Part shown: positions 55,202-63,045 of the stretch, in pieces
Numbering within the stretch: the stretch's first letter is position 1
How the letters are laid out: the number at the start of each line of letters is the position of its first letter
Made by a program: the position numbers and the translations under genes
Source of the DNA: Flavobacterium sp. 9R
GTDB lineage: Bacteria; Bacteroidota; Bacteroidia; Flavobacteriales; Flavobacteriaceae
Assembly (NCBI RefSeq): GCF_902506345.1
Contig: NZ_LR733413.1
Coordinates: 1,247,567-1,311,566 of the forward strand
Reading direction: 5' to 3'
DNA: 64,000 bases
The notes under the pieces: model-generated
Told to the model about the DNA's origin: nothing
The model's database searches: none
Seen by the model: only the letters and a program-made list of their open reading frames with translations

Positions 55202-55438
55202 ATGGATATGTCTTTTACTGATTGGGTAGGTTATTTGGGGTCATTTGTTTTGATGGTTTCATTTTTGATGAAAAATATCACCACCTTGAGGATTATCAAT
55301 TCTGCAGGATGTTTTTTGTTTGTGATTTATGGTTTTATGTTGGGTTTTTCTTGGCCCGTTATCATTACCAATGCTTTTATTCTTGGGGTGAATATTTTTT
55401 ATTTGACAAGAAAAAAAATCGAAAAAACAGCTCCGTGA
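55202..55438 (+). CDS. Small integral membrane protein, YgjV-like
   Basis: A 78-residue protein with three membrane segments (about 8-24, 30-48 and 52-70) and a positively charged tail (RKKIEKTAP). The pattern 'GYLGSFVLMVSFLMKNITTLRIINSAGCFLFVIYGF' resembles the YgjV family of small inner-membrane proteins. Function unknown. It stands alone on the plus strand with a terminator-like hairpin about 65 bp downstream. Confidence 0.7.
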   Translation: MDMSFTDWVGYLGSFVLMVSFLMKNITTLRIINSAGCFLFVIYGFMLGFSWPVIITNAFILGVNIFYLTRKKIEKTAP

Positions 55439-55503
55439 AGTTTTTTTGATTGTTTCTTTTTTTGACCTACGAATTGATTCGAGTGTCTTGATTTATGACC
55501 TAA

Positions 55504-55545
55504 AAAAACACCAAAAAAGCGCAAAGGTCTTTTTTGGTATTTTTA
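55504..55545 (+). terminator. Probable terminator after the YgjV-like gene
   Basis: An imperfect 16-bp stem (55504-55519 and 55529-55544) with a 9-nt loop contains A6 and T6 tracts. On the minus strand it could also stop the lipoprotein gene. Confidence 0.6.
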
Positions 55546-55563
55546 CAGTTTTTAAAAACAATC

Positions 55564-56685
55564 TTATTTTACATCATATCGAAGAATCTTGGCGTGAGTG
55601 TAAAAATTCATGGGAAAAGCGGTGTATTTATTTTGATCACCAGTTTCTTTTGGAGTTATGGTCACTCTTCTTGATTCGTATTTTCCTTTCCAAGTACTAT
55701 GGTTAAAGTATGTACTAAACATATTGTAAAAGGTATTTTGAATGGCATAGGAGGGATCATCAAACTCTCTTTTTTTAGGGAATTCTTTCATAAAATTGAT
55801 TCCGTCACTATCTTTTTCTTGCGTAAAATATTGGTAAACATTGTTTTTATTAACGTCATCGGCATGAGTATAGCCCATATTATGGATCACTTCGTGTGCC
55901 ATCATTGCCCCAATGTTTAACCCTACACCATAATCAAACCACTCAAAGTTGTTGTAATCTAGATTATCCAATAACTTATCCATACTGATATGTCGGTTAA
56001 AAGTATTACAGGTTTGCCGATCCCATAATTTTGGGGTAAATCCACTTGGAATCGAAGCATCTGTGGCTTCAATTCTTACAGGTGGAGCGTTTCTCACCAT
56101 TCCGTGCCAGCTCATAGCTTGGTTTTTATCAATTGTAAGTTCAAGGTTGATTCTATTGAATCCTTCTCGGAGGATTATTAACAGTTCGCGGGTATCGACC
56201 AATCGGCCTCTATCGGCTATAAGATAATCGCCTAATACTTGTGCAAACATTTTGGTATGAATGATGTATCTCAAAAAGTTCATCGATCGGCTGAGTGATT
56301 CTTGTACTTCAACGGGAACCTCAATTCTTTCGGAAGACCAAGTAGTCGCGCCCAATTCTTTTACTGGGATTTTACTAGGAATATACAAATTCACTGGCCA
56401 AAAATTTGGGTCTTCGAATCTGGCTTTGTCTGCAGCGGTCATATCCGCAGGATTATCAGGAAAATAGGTTAGCGTATTGAGGAATTTTTCATAGTGAATA
56501 TCTGCAATGGCAACTTTTGCAATGACAGAATCTCTTCGTGTCGCTGCGTTTTTTAAATCTAAGGTCAAGGCAGAAAGATTTCCTATGTTTTTTACAGGAT
56601 CTACTACGTGTACTACTTCATCTTTGCTACAGGCGCTCAAGAGTAGGCACGCACAAATTGGCAAGAGGTAATTTTTTTTTCTCAT
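55564..56685 (-). CDS. Putative metzincin-type zinc metalloprotease lipoprotein
   Basis: A 373-residue lipoprotein (lipobox LLSAC, Cys19). Residues 264-274 read HEVIHNMGYTH, a full HExxHxxGxxH zinc motif of metzincins, with Glu265 as catalytic base and His264, His268 and His274 as ligands. A possible Met-turn residue lies ~25 residues later (GINFMKEF). The rest of the chain resembles no protease that I recognise. It may cleave extracellular or surface proteins. Being a lipoprotein, it is probably anchored in a membrane. It lies alone in the accessory region. Confidence 0.75.
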   Translation of the reverse strand: MRKKNYLLPICACLLLSACSKDEVVHVVDPVKNIGNLSALTLDLKNAATRRDSVIAKVAIADIHYEKFLNTLTYFPDNPADMTAADKARFEDPNFWPVNLYIPSKIPVKELGATTWSSERIEVPVEVQESLSRSMNFLRYIIHTKMFAQVLGDYLIADRGRLVDTRELLIILREGFNRINLELTIDKNQAMSWHGMVRNAPPVRIEATDASIPSGFTPKLWDRQTCNTFNRHISMDKLLDNLDYNNFEWFDYGVGLNIGAMMAHEVIHNMGYTHADDVNKNNVYQYFTQEKDSDGINFMKEFPKKREFDDPSYAIQNTFYNMFSTYFNHSTWKGKYESRRVTITPKETGDQNKYTAFPMNFYTHAKILRYDVK

Positions 56686-57005
56686 AAGGGATTCGAATTA
56701 GGTTATAGGTAGATTATAAGGGGGAATTTAAAAATGGATGTAGGTATTTAAAACATAACGGTTTGGATAATAAAAATAGGTAGGCGCTATTTCGGGTGAT
56801 TAGTATAGGTGCATTTCTGTGCTAAAATACCAAAACCATTCGCTTTATGCATTATTTTTCTTCTATTTTTTTAGGAAAAATTGGGTGAGACTTTAATCGT
56901 GTTTGCGGAGGACAAACTGATTAAAAATAGCGCGAAGTCAGAGACGTTCGCGCAGCATAATTTAATGGTTTGTTTGCTTCGAGAAGCTTCGGGAAAGCCA
57001 ATTAC
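56686..57005. other. Intergenic region with copy B of the dispersed repeat
   Basis: A 320-bp gap with no gene. Its right half is repeat copy B, 56894-56995; the left part is AT-rich with no clear signal. Confidence 0.5.
56894..56995. repeat. Dispersed intergenic repeat, copy B
   Basis: AATCGTGTTTGCGGAG, GATTAAAAATAGCGCGAAG, AGAGACGTTCGCGCAGCATAA and GCTTCGAGAAGCTTCGGG follow the same order as copy A. The last block can fold into a short hairpin. Confidence 0.65.
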
Positions 57006-57632
57006 TTAAATCTGGTGTGGGTTGGGAGCAGCACTTTCATTTTCAATAATTTTGTTGAGTTTCGGCTGGATTATCCATATTCCAATTGGGTAAAACCAAA
57101 TCATAAAAAACTCTCCTGCAAAATCAGAAAAACTCACTTGACGCTGTAATTCAACCGTTTTGTATGTTTTGGCTACAAAATATAATGAATAGAAAATACA
57201 AAACATTGAAAACAAATGTAAGGGTATAATAATTACAACAAGGCTCATAATTAGTTCAACGGCTGGAGGTGTTTCGTTTTCCATCATTCCGCTCGCAGAC
57301 ACACTAAAAATTATTGAAAGAAGGATGATATATAGCAACGGAATGAAAAAAAATATTTTAAATTTTTTGGTTTTCATTTTTACATTTTCGGGAACTTTAC
57401 TCTGAAGTCCAATGCCCACAGACCAAAACCAACCAAATTGTGTTGCCACAATAAGAATCATAATTATTGGAAAAAACATAAAGTAATTAAATAGCAATGA
57501 AACATCAGGATTATTACCACTGCCGATATTTGCAAACATAGTTATCATCAGCACGATTTGAAAAAGCATTGGTATTCCAAAAGTTAGTAAGAATAATTGC
57601 CAATGCTTTGCTTTTAAGAATTTTTCAGTCAT
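57006..57632 (-). CDS. Multi-pass membrane protein of unknown function
   Basis: A 208-residue protein with about four membrane segments (roughly 12-34, 45-68, 91-112 and 130-152), then a soluble C-terminal region with FMIWFYPIGIWIIQPKLNKII. It has no recognised domain; similar proteins are common, unnamed, in Flavobacteriia. It sits between repeat copies B and C, which bracket it closely. Confidence 0.7.
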   Translation of the reverse strand: MTEKFLKAKHWQLFLLTFGIPMLFQIVLMITMFANIGSGNNPDVSLLFNYFMFFPIIMILIVATQFGWFWSVGIGLQSKVPENVKMKTKKFKIFFFIPLLYIILLSIIFSVSASGMMENETPPAVELIMSLVVIIIPLHLFSMFCIFYSLYFVAKTYKTVELQRQVSFSDFAGEFFMIWFYPIGIWIIQPKLNKIIENESAAPNPHQI

Positions 57633-57660
57633 AGTCTTTATTATGTATAGTTTTTGGTTG

Positions 57661-57735
57661 CTGCTGAAGTTGTAGCACTAAAGTGGAGACGTTCGTGCAG
57701 TATACTTCAGCGGATTGTATTCTTCGAAGAGTAGG
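57661..57735. repeat. Dispersed intergenic repeat, copy C (partial)
   Basis: GTGGAGACGTTCGTGCAGTATACTT and TATTCTTCGAAGAGTAGG match the central and right blocks of copies A and B. The left block is missing. Confidence 0.55.
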
Positions 57736-57746
57736 GAGCGGGAGGT

Positions 57747-57995
57747 TTATTTATACTGCTCACCTTTATAGCCACTTTTTAGAACTAACATATTAAATGT
57801 TGCCCCAAATGATGGTTTACCCTCACTTTTACTAATAACTTCTTTATTTAAAATTCTTTCAAAAATTTCATATGGTAAATTAGAAAATTTATAACCGTTA
57901 CCTTTTTTAAATTCTATATACATATCTACTCCATCATGAGCAATTCTGTCAATATTGTCTGAATCAGACCCAATTTCTTGCCATTCTAAATCCAT
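57747..57995 (-). CDS. KTSC-like domain protein next to SIR2-HerA
   Basis: An 82-residue protein from ATG 57995. It resembles the KTSC domain: IDRIAHDGVDMYIEFKKGNGYKFSNLPYEIFERILNKE matches the 'i..i.yd..g.L.v.F..G..Y.Y..vP..v...l' pattern, and the SKSEGKPSFGATFN region is in the place of the conserved Lys/Ser-Cys stretch. It starts 14 nt after the HerA stop; a longer start at 58025 would overlap the HerA gene by 16 bp. The function of KTSC domains is unknown. Its position makes it a possible third part of the defence unit. Confidence 0.72.
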   Translation of the reverse strand: MDLEWQEIGSDSDNIDRIAHDGVDMYIEFKKGNGYKFSNLPYEIFERILNKEVISKSEGKPSFGATFNMLVLKSGYKGEQYK

Positions 57996-58009
57996 AATTA
58001 TTTCTTTTA

Positions 58010-59773
58010 TTATTTTTGCATCCAACGTATTATTGTTTCACTATAACTTAATTCTTTTGGTTTTTCTTGATTCCATGCTCCAATTTTTGAAGCAAAGTTT
58101 ATGTTTTTAACAGTTTCTAATAATGGTATTTTTACTTTCATGGGTATTTTCATTGACTCGCCTATTACAAATGCATCACCATTACCTAATGAAGGCAAAG
58201 ATTTTAGGAACATAGAAAAATTGTTTGGAGCAAAACTTATAATTTTTGACTGATCTTCACTATTAGTTAAACGAAGAGCAATAAAGGTGCTAACTTGAGA
58301 TATAATGGTATTAGGAATCTCAACAGGTCTTTGAGAAATTATCATTGCTCCCAAGCCAAACTTTCTTCCTTCTTTCATTATTCGTTCGACAGCATTCTGA
58401 GAAAAACTATTCTGAGTTCCAGAATTTAAATAACGATGTGCTTCTTCGTAACAAATAAGTAACGGTCTGCCTTCAAATTTATTAGCGTCAATTTTTAAAG
58501 TATAATAAACGGAGTCAAATAGTAAGTTTGAAAGTACCCCAATAACCACATCTAAAATATTATATGGTATTCCGCTTAGATTCAATACACTTATTTGTTT
58601 GTCATTTTCAATCCAAGATGCAATTAATTCTGCTATGCTTTTATCTCCTTTTATATATTCATCATTACCAAATACAAACTTGAAATCTTCATTACGTAAT
58701 AAATTCTCTATATTATCTGCTATGTTTTTATATTGAACTTCATTTGACTTAAATGGTCTATTTGCTCCCATAGAATAAGGCTCAAATTGAGGTTTAATCA
58801 ATTTTTCAGCATCTCCACTTAAAGGATTTCCATCTTCGTCTTTTAAGTATGCGAAGTCACCAAATTCTCTTGTAGCTTTGTCAAATGTACCATAACCTCT
58901 ATTGTAAAACTCAAACCAAATATTTTTGATATTAAAAGGAATTGGAGAATTAATATTTATATCTGCAATTTTTATATTTTTCTTGAGTTCAAGATCTCCA
59001 TCAATAAATGCTTTTTTCATTTGAAGAATTCTATCCCTAAATATATCTATGATTGAAGAAGAAGTTAAACTGTTCCCAAGTCCAAACAACTTACAAAGAG
59101 TATCAAAATTAAGCATCCAATATGGTATTACTAATTTTTTTGCAGGGTCATAAATGGAGAATTCATTTGCATTGTCACCAAGATATTTCATATATTCACC
59201 ATGAATATCAATCATTACAACCCTAGAATTTTTATATTCTGTTGTTATATTATTTAATAGATAAGCAACAGTATTTGATTTACCACTACCTGTACTACCT
59301 ACTATAAGTGAATGTTTGAGTACAAATTCATTAAGATTTAAATAAACAGGTAGACTATTAGAAAAATAATTTTTCCCAACTTCAATTGGAAATTTGACAT
59401 CTGATTTAAAAATAACATTTATATCGTCTTCATCAATCAAAAAAACACAATCGGCAATACTTGGTGTTATTTTAGCTCCACTTTCAAATTCACCTTTTAA
59501 ATTTTTAAATCCAAGTAATGAGACATTAATCACTTTCTTATTGATTGCAATATCACCTGTTTGCATATAAGTTGAAAAAGATTCAACAACGCAATAAACA
59601 CAAGAAAGGCCGTTAATAATTTTTACAAAACTACCAACCTGACCAATACGATACAAAGTTCCATTAAGAATTATATTATAATTGTCTAGTTCATTGCTGA
59701 CTTCAACTATAACTCTATCAGTGTTAACTTCTATAACGTGACCAATTTTGCCGCTATTTGTGATATTTAACAT
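58010..59773 (-). CDS. HerA-type ATPase (DUF87), SIR2-HerA system
   Basis: A 587-residue P-loop translocase/helicase. An N-terminal beta-barrel (HAS domain, about 1-90) precedes the FtsK/HerA ATPase: Walker A GSTGSGKS (159-166), RVVMIDIHGEY (185-195, a HerA signature), a Walker B region near LLICYEEAHRYL, and the sensor/arginine region GRKFGLGAMIISQRP. HerA forms a hexameric ring. In SIR2-HerA defence it assembles with SIR2 into a large complex that cuts nucleic acids and depletes NAD+ when phage is sensed. It overlaps the SIR2 gene by 1 bp, so the two are coupled. Confidence 0.92.
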   Translation of the reverse strand: MLNITNSGKIGHVIEVNTDRVIVEVSNELDNYNIILNGTLYRIGQVGSFVKIINGLSCVYCVVESFSTYMQTGDIAINKKVINVSLLGFKNLKGEFESGAKITPSIADCVFLIDEDDINVIFKSDVKFPIEVGKNYFSNSLPVYLNLNEFVLKHSLIVGSTGSGKSNTVAYLLNNITTEYKNSRVVMIDIHGEYMKYLGDNANEFSIYDPAKKLVIPYWMLNFDTLCKLFGLGNSLTSSSIIDIFRDRILQMKKAFIDGDLELKKNIKIADININSPIPFNIKNIWFEFYNRGYGTFDKATREFGDFAYLKDEDGNPLSGDAEKLIKPQFEPYSMGANRPFKSNEVQYKNIADNIENLLRNEDFKFVFGNDEYIKGDKSIAELIASWIENDKQISVLNLSGIPYNILDVVIGVLSNLLFDSVYYTLKIDANKFEGRPLLICYEEAHRYLNSGTQNSFSQNAVERIMKEGRKFGLGAMIISQRPVEIPNTIISQVSTFIALRLTNSEDQSKIISFAPNNFSMFLKSLPSLGNGDAFVIGESMKIPMKVKIPLLETVKNINFASKIGAWNQEKPKELSYSETIIRWMQK

Positions 59774-60816
59774 TATGGTTCAGGTATTGTGTTAGGTTCG
59801 GGAGCAATTGGTTTTGAAAAAGTAATCTCATCAATCAAAGAGATTAAATTATTAAAATCACCTATGTTAGAAGTACTATGAAAAATACTTTCTCTTCGAT
59901 TAGAATATTTTTTCTTATCAGTATAAATAGAAAAGTTTGGATAACTACCTAACAAACTTATTCCTTGTTTAAAAGTGGTATCATCATAAGCAAAAGCAAT
60001 AACTGATAAACGATGATTATTATTAAGCCCATTAACAATAACTTCATTTATATGGTCATCACCAAAAGAATATCCCAATACAAAAACAATTTTTTCTTTA
60101 TCGATGAGATATTTGCGTAGTCTATCCAAATAGGAAATATATGGAGCTTTCCTAGATGATAAGTACTTATCCATTGATGGGTATATCAAAAGATTTTCTG
60201 ATGAATTACCTATATTATTATCAATATATATTTTATCATTTATATCTTTTACAAAGTTCAAAGATCCATGTAATTTCCATAGTTTAATCCAGCTTTGCTT
60301 AACATAAACTCCTTGAAAATCTTCAACTGAATCTGTTATGAAAAAGGGCTTTACATTTCCAATAAAACCGCTAAAATATGGTAGACTTGCTTTTTCAAGT
60401 GCTTTTTCAACTAGTAAATCATAATTAAGAGTAAAGATCTCTTTTTCGTAATCTCGATTTATGAAATTCAACCAAAGAACTAATTTATAAAAATTTTCGG
60501 TATCAGTTTCAATTGACAATTCGTCAAAAATAATTTTCTTTATAGTCTTTTCAATTTCAAGGATATCACTTTCCTTTAAGCCATTAAATTCTTTACCTGT
60601 TTTTAGTAAAACTCTTAACTGCTGTGTTTTGTTCAGTATATTTTCAACAGTATCCTTTTCGTCTAACATGTTAATGAAGTTAACATTAGTAATGTCTTTT
60701 AATACTAGTTTAGTTATATCTTGAATATTGGGTAGTCCACATGCTTTAGATACCCCAGCTCCTAATAAAAGACCTATTTGTTTAGGAGTAGCTAGAATTT
60801 CTTTTAAATTTTCCAT
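59773..60816 (-). CDS. SIR2-family protein, SIR2-HerA system
   Basis: A 347-residue protein with the SIR2 NAD-binding fold: GAGVS (19-23), FTLNYD (128-133) and the presumed catalytic His183 in KLHGSLNF. A further conserved motif GYSFGDDHINEVI follows near the C-terminus. In defence proteins of this type SIR2 hydrolyses NAD+ on infection, starving the phage. The HerA gene follows with a 1-bp overlap. A -7 box TATATTTG at 60951-60944 lies upstream on the minus strand, giving a leader of about 120 nt; no -33 was seen. Confidence 0.9.
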   Translation of the reverse strand: MENLKEILATPKQIGLLLGAGVSKACGLPNIQDITKLVLKDITNVNFINMLDEKDTVENILNKTQQLRVLLKTGKEFNGLKESDILEIEKTIKKIIFDELSIETDTENFYKLVLWLNFINRDYEKEIFTLNYDLLVEKALEKASLPYFSGFIGNVKPFFITDSVEDFQGVYVKQSWIKLWKLHGSLNFVKDINDKIYIDNNIGNSSENLLIYPSMDKYLSSRKAPYISYLDRLRKYLIDKEKIVFVLGYSFGDDHINEVIVNGLNNNHRLSVIAFAYDDTTFKQGISLLGSYPNFSIYTDKKKYSNRRESIFHSTSNIGDFNNLISLIDEITFSKPIAPEPNTIPEP

Positions 60817-60943
60817 GTTCTTATAAAATGATAGATGTTGAGTTTTCGTTATCCTTGCCTTCTAGAGAGTATAGAGTGGCCACTTTTTTTAGACTATTAT
60901 TTTTTTTGGTTTTATTCTCTTTGGTCTTGAGTTTTTGTCATTC

Positions 60944-60951
60944 CAAATATA
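60944..60951 (-). promoter_or_regulatory. -7 box upstream of SIR2-HerA
   Basis: On the minus strand TATATTTG matches the consensus exactly, about 128 nt before the SIR2 ATG. The -33 element is not visible. Confidence 0.3.
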
Positions 60952-61027
60952 TCCTTTTTCCTGCTAAAAATATAAATATTTTCTGAAATATTCATTGCTA
61001 ATTTGTCGATTACGGTTTGTTGTGGTG

Positions 61028-61110
61028 GTGCTGTTAACTCCTGTGATTGCCCGCGTGAGGGATAGCAGCTGGCTACCAAAGTAGCGCGTATAGCCCGACC
61101 GCAGGAACGC
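61028..61110. repeat. GC-rich palindromic intergenic element
   Basis: Contains TTGCCCGCGTGAGGGATAGC, GTAGCGCGTATAGCCCGACC and GCAGGAACGC. It is more than half G+C in an AT-rich genome, and contains several short inverted repeats. It looks like a multi-copy REP-like element, but only one copy is in the window. Confidence 0.45.
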
Positions 61111-61146
61111 AAAGGGGCGAATAACACCTTTGCTATTCGCCCCTTT
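61111..61146 (-). terminator. Strong hairpin after the glycogen synthase gene
   Basis: A perfect 13-bp stem, AAAGGGGCGAATA / TATTCGCCCCTTT (61111-61123 and 61134-61146), with a 10-nt loop, begins about 24 bp past the stop. A smaller stem, GGGGCGTGACCCC on the minus strand, comes first. It is GC-rich but lacks a long T run. Confidence 0.5.
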
Positions 61147-61169
61147 GTGGTACTGGGGTCACGCCCCAA

Positions 61170-62396
61170 TTATGCTTTTTCTTTTTCGAAACGGTCAATG
61201 ACTTCTTGGTAATAGGCCAAGGTGGTTTTGGCGATAGAAGCCCAACTGAATTGGTTGAGTACGCGTTCGCGACCGGCTTTTCCCATTTGGTTGGCCAAGG
61301 CTTCGTTGTCGAGCAAGAGATTGACTTTGGTGGCAAAATCTTGTTGGAAGGCTTGGGGATTGGCGGGGTTAAAATCGGTTCGGGAAACGGGGGCAAGGGG
61401 CACCAAAAATCCGGTTTGTCCTTCGACGATGATTTCGGGTATGCCTCCTACGGCGCTTCCTACTACGGGTGTTTCGCAGGACATCGCCTCGAGATTGATG
61501 ATGCCAAAGGGTTCGTATAGCGAGGGGCAGGCGAAAACGCGGGCGTGGCTGTAAAGCACTTTTACTTTTTCTCTTGGGAGCATTTCGGAGATGAGGATGA
61601 CGCCTTCGCGGGTGGCTTTTAGCTCGGCGATGAGTTGTTCGGTTTCGGCGGCGATTTCGGGGGTATCGGGGGCGCCTGCACACAATACGATTTGGCAATT
61701 GGCATTGAAATGTTGTGCCGCAGCGATGAGTTGCGAAATGCCTTTTTGGCGCGTGATGCGACCCACAAATAGCACAAACGGAATGTTGGGGTCGATGCCT
61801 AATTCGGTCAACAAGGCATCATCAAAAGTGGGTTGGTAAAAATCAGGGTCTATGCCGTTGTGAATCACCGTAACTTTTTCGGGCGCTACGTCATAGGCTT
61901 CGATGACATCGGTTTTCATTTGTTCGCTTACGGCAATCACTCCATCGGCAGAGGCATAGGCGTGTTGCTCTAACCAACGCGACAGGAAATAACCGTTGCC
62001 GAGTTGCTCGACCTTCCAAGGACGGTGGGTTTCGAGACTGTGGGTGGTCAAAATGAGCGGTACTTGTAGCAGTTCGCGTGTAAATACACCTGCTAAATGG
62101 GTGTACCAAGTGTGGCAGTGCACAATGTCGGCCTCGGGCGTGGCTTGTGCCATCTCGACATTTTTACTCAGGTTATGAAACATTTTGATGTGCTCATTGC
62201 TTGGGTCTTCCATTTTGGTCAAGCTGGAGGTGATGCCTTGCACGTGCATATTTTGGGTGGTTTCGGATTGTGCCCCAAAACAACGGACTTCTACTTGGGC
62301 GAGTTTGGCCAGTTCTTGGCTTAAAAAATCGATATGTACTCCCGCACCACCATAAATGTGCGGAGGAAATTCATTACTGTAAAGGGCTATTTTCAT
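61170..62396 (-). CDS. Glycogen synthase-like glycosyltransferase (GT4/GT5 type)
   Basis: A 408-residue GT-B enzyme. The N-terminal EFPPHIYGGAGVHIDFLSQELAKL, CHTWYTHLAG and LTTHSLETHRPWK motifs match actinobacterial-type GlgA/GlgM glycogen synthases; the C-terminal half has VGRITRQKGISQLI and the nucleotide-sugar motif ACPSLYEPFGIINLEAMSCETPVVGSAVGGIPEII. It elongates alpha-glucan or makes maltose-1-phosphate; the exact donor is uncertain. Its GC content is clearly higher than in most neighbouring genes (line samples about 47-65% versus about 30% in the HerA gene). It may be a horizontally acquired or strongly codon-biased gene. Confidence 0.9.
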   Translation of the reverse strand: MKIALYSNEFPPHIYGGAGVHIDFLSQELAKLAQVEVRCFGAQSETTQNMHVQGITSSLTKMEDPSNEHIKMFHNLSKNVEMAQATPEADIVHCHTWYTHLAGVFTRELLQVPLILTTHSLETHRPWKVEQLGNGYFLSRWLEQHAYASADGVIAVSEQMKTDVIEAYDVAPEKVTVIHNGIDPDFYQPTFDDALLTELGIDPNIPFVLFVGRITRQKGISQLIAAAQHFNANCQIVLCAGAPDTPEIAAETEQLIAELKATREGVILISEMLPREKVKVLYSHARVFACPSLYEPFGIINLEAMSCETPVVGSAVGGIPEIIVEGQTGFLVPLAPVSRTDFNPANPQAFQQDFATKVNLLLDNEALANQMGKAGRERVLNQFSWASIAKTTLAYYQEVIDRFEKEKA

Positions 62397-62642
62397 ACGA
62401 AGATTTTTAGAGAAGTAAAAAAGCTTTGTTTTTTGTCTTTATAAAACTATAAAATTTAAGTGAGAAAGTAGCCGTGAATTTGATGATAATTTGAAACGGA
62501 ATCGACTTAATTTGTAGTATTTATGAATTTTTGTACCAATAATTATTTTTGCGGCAATTTGATGGCTGAGTGCAGGCTAAAACTATAGTACTTAAATCAG
62601 CCCTATAATTTGATTGGAAGAATTTTGATAAAAAAAAATTAA

Positions 62643-62944
62643 CCACATAGGTCCATAGATTAATAGCAAACAAGTAAAGAATATATAGAAATAGTACTAT
62701 TTTACACATAGAATGTCTATATGAATAGTAAGACGTCTATTTCTTTCTATTTAAAATCTAGAAATTCTATGCTTCTATGTGGTAAAAAATAATTTCACCC
62801 AACGAGTATTAAAGTAAATCAACATAGAATAAATAGAAATAGCACTATTTTTCACATAGCTCATCTATATGAAGAGTAAAACGTCTATTTCTTTCTATTT
62901 AAAATCTACAAATTCTATGCTTCTATGTGGTAAAAAATAATTTT
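62643..62944. repeat. Direct and inverted repeat tract, 148-bp period
   Basis: Two ~118-bp copies (62677-62795 and 62826-62944) are about 90% alike and begin 148 bp apart. Each ends in CTATGCTTCTATGTGG; its inverse (CCACATAG...CATAG) occurs at 62643-62656, so the tract has an inverted left arm. It resembles the CCACATAG-type intergenic repeats of flavobacterial genomes, and could be a small non-autonomous element. Confidence 0.75.
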
Positions 62945-62995
62945 GCTTGGCGGTTTTTTTGTAAAAAAAATAAATAAGAAAGGGCTTTTTTTGGG

Positions 62996-63030
62996 AAAAA
63001 AAAAGCCGCTTCTTTTCAGAAACGGCTTGG
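62996..63030 (-). terminator. Terminator after the large glycosyl-hydrolase-like gene
   Basis: A stem of 11 bp with one mismatch (63005-63015 and 63020-63030) is followed on the minus strand by T9. Confidence 0.8.
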
Positions 63031-63045
63031 ATTTTAGTTTGTTCT

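Larger units (their letters stand above)
60817..61169. other. Intergenic region with a GC-rich structured element
   Basis: The left part is AT-rich leader of the SIR2 gene. The right part (about 61028-61165) is abruptly GC-rich and full of inverted repeats. No gene is supported: the 85-codon open frame there is GC-driven and has no domain. Confidence 0.6.
62397..63045. other. Non-coding interval with repeats
   Basis: A 649-bp AT-rich gap without a gene. It has a 148-bp-period direct repeat (62677-62944) and a terminator (62996-63030) for the gene on its right. No clear promoter for the glycogen synthase gene is seen. Confidence 0.6.

Noticed and set aside
60912..61169. 85-codon minus-strand open frame after the glycogen synthase gene
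   Set aside because: It lies in the GC-rich repeat element and is rich in Arg/Ser without any domain; stop-free only because of base composition.
61206..61839. Several plus- and minus-strand frames of about 80-110 residues within the glycogen synthase gene
   Set aside because: High GC lowers stop-codon frequency; the true frame has clear GT-B motifs.
62520..62710. 62-residue hydrophobic minus-strand frame in the gap after the glycogen synthase gene
   Set aside because: It overlaps the repeat tract, has no start context, and looks like chance in AT-rich DNA.
62643..62944. CRISPR array
   Set aside because: Only two long imperfect copies; no short identical repeats with unique spacers and no cas genes nearby.
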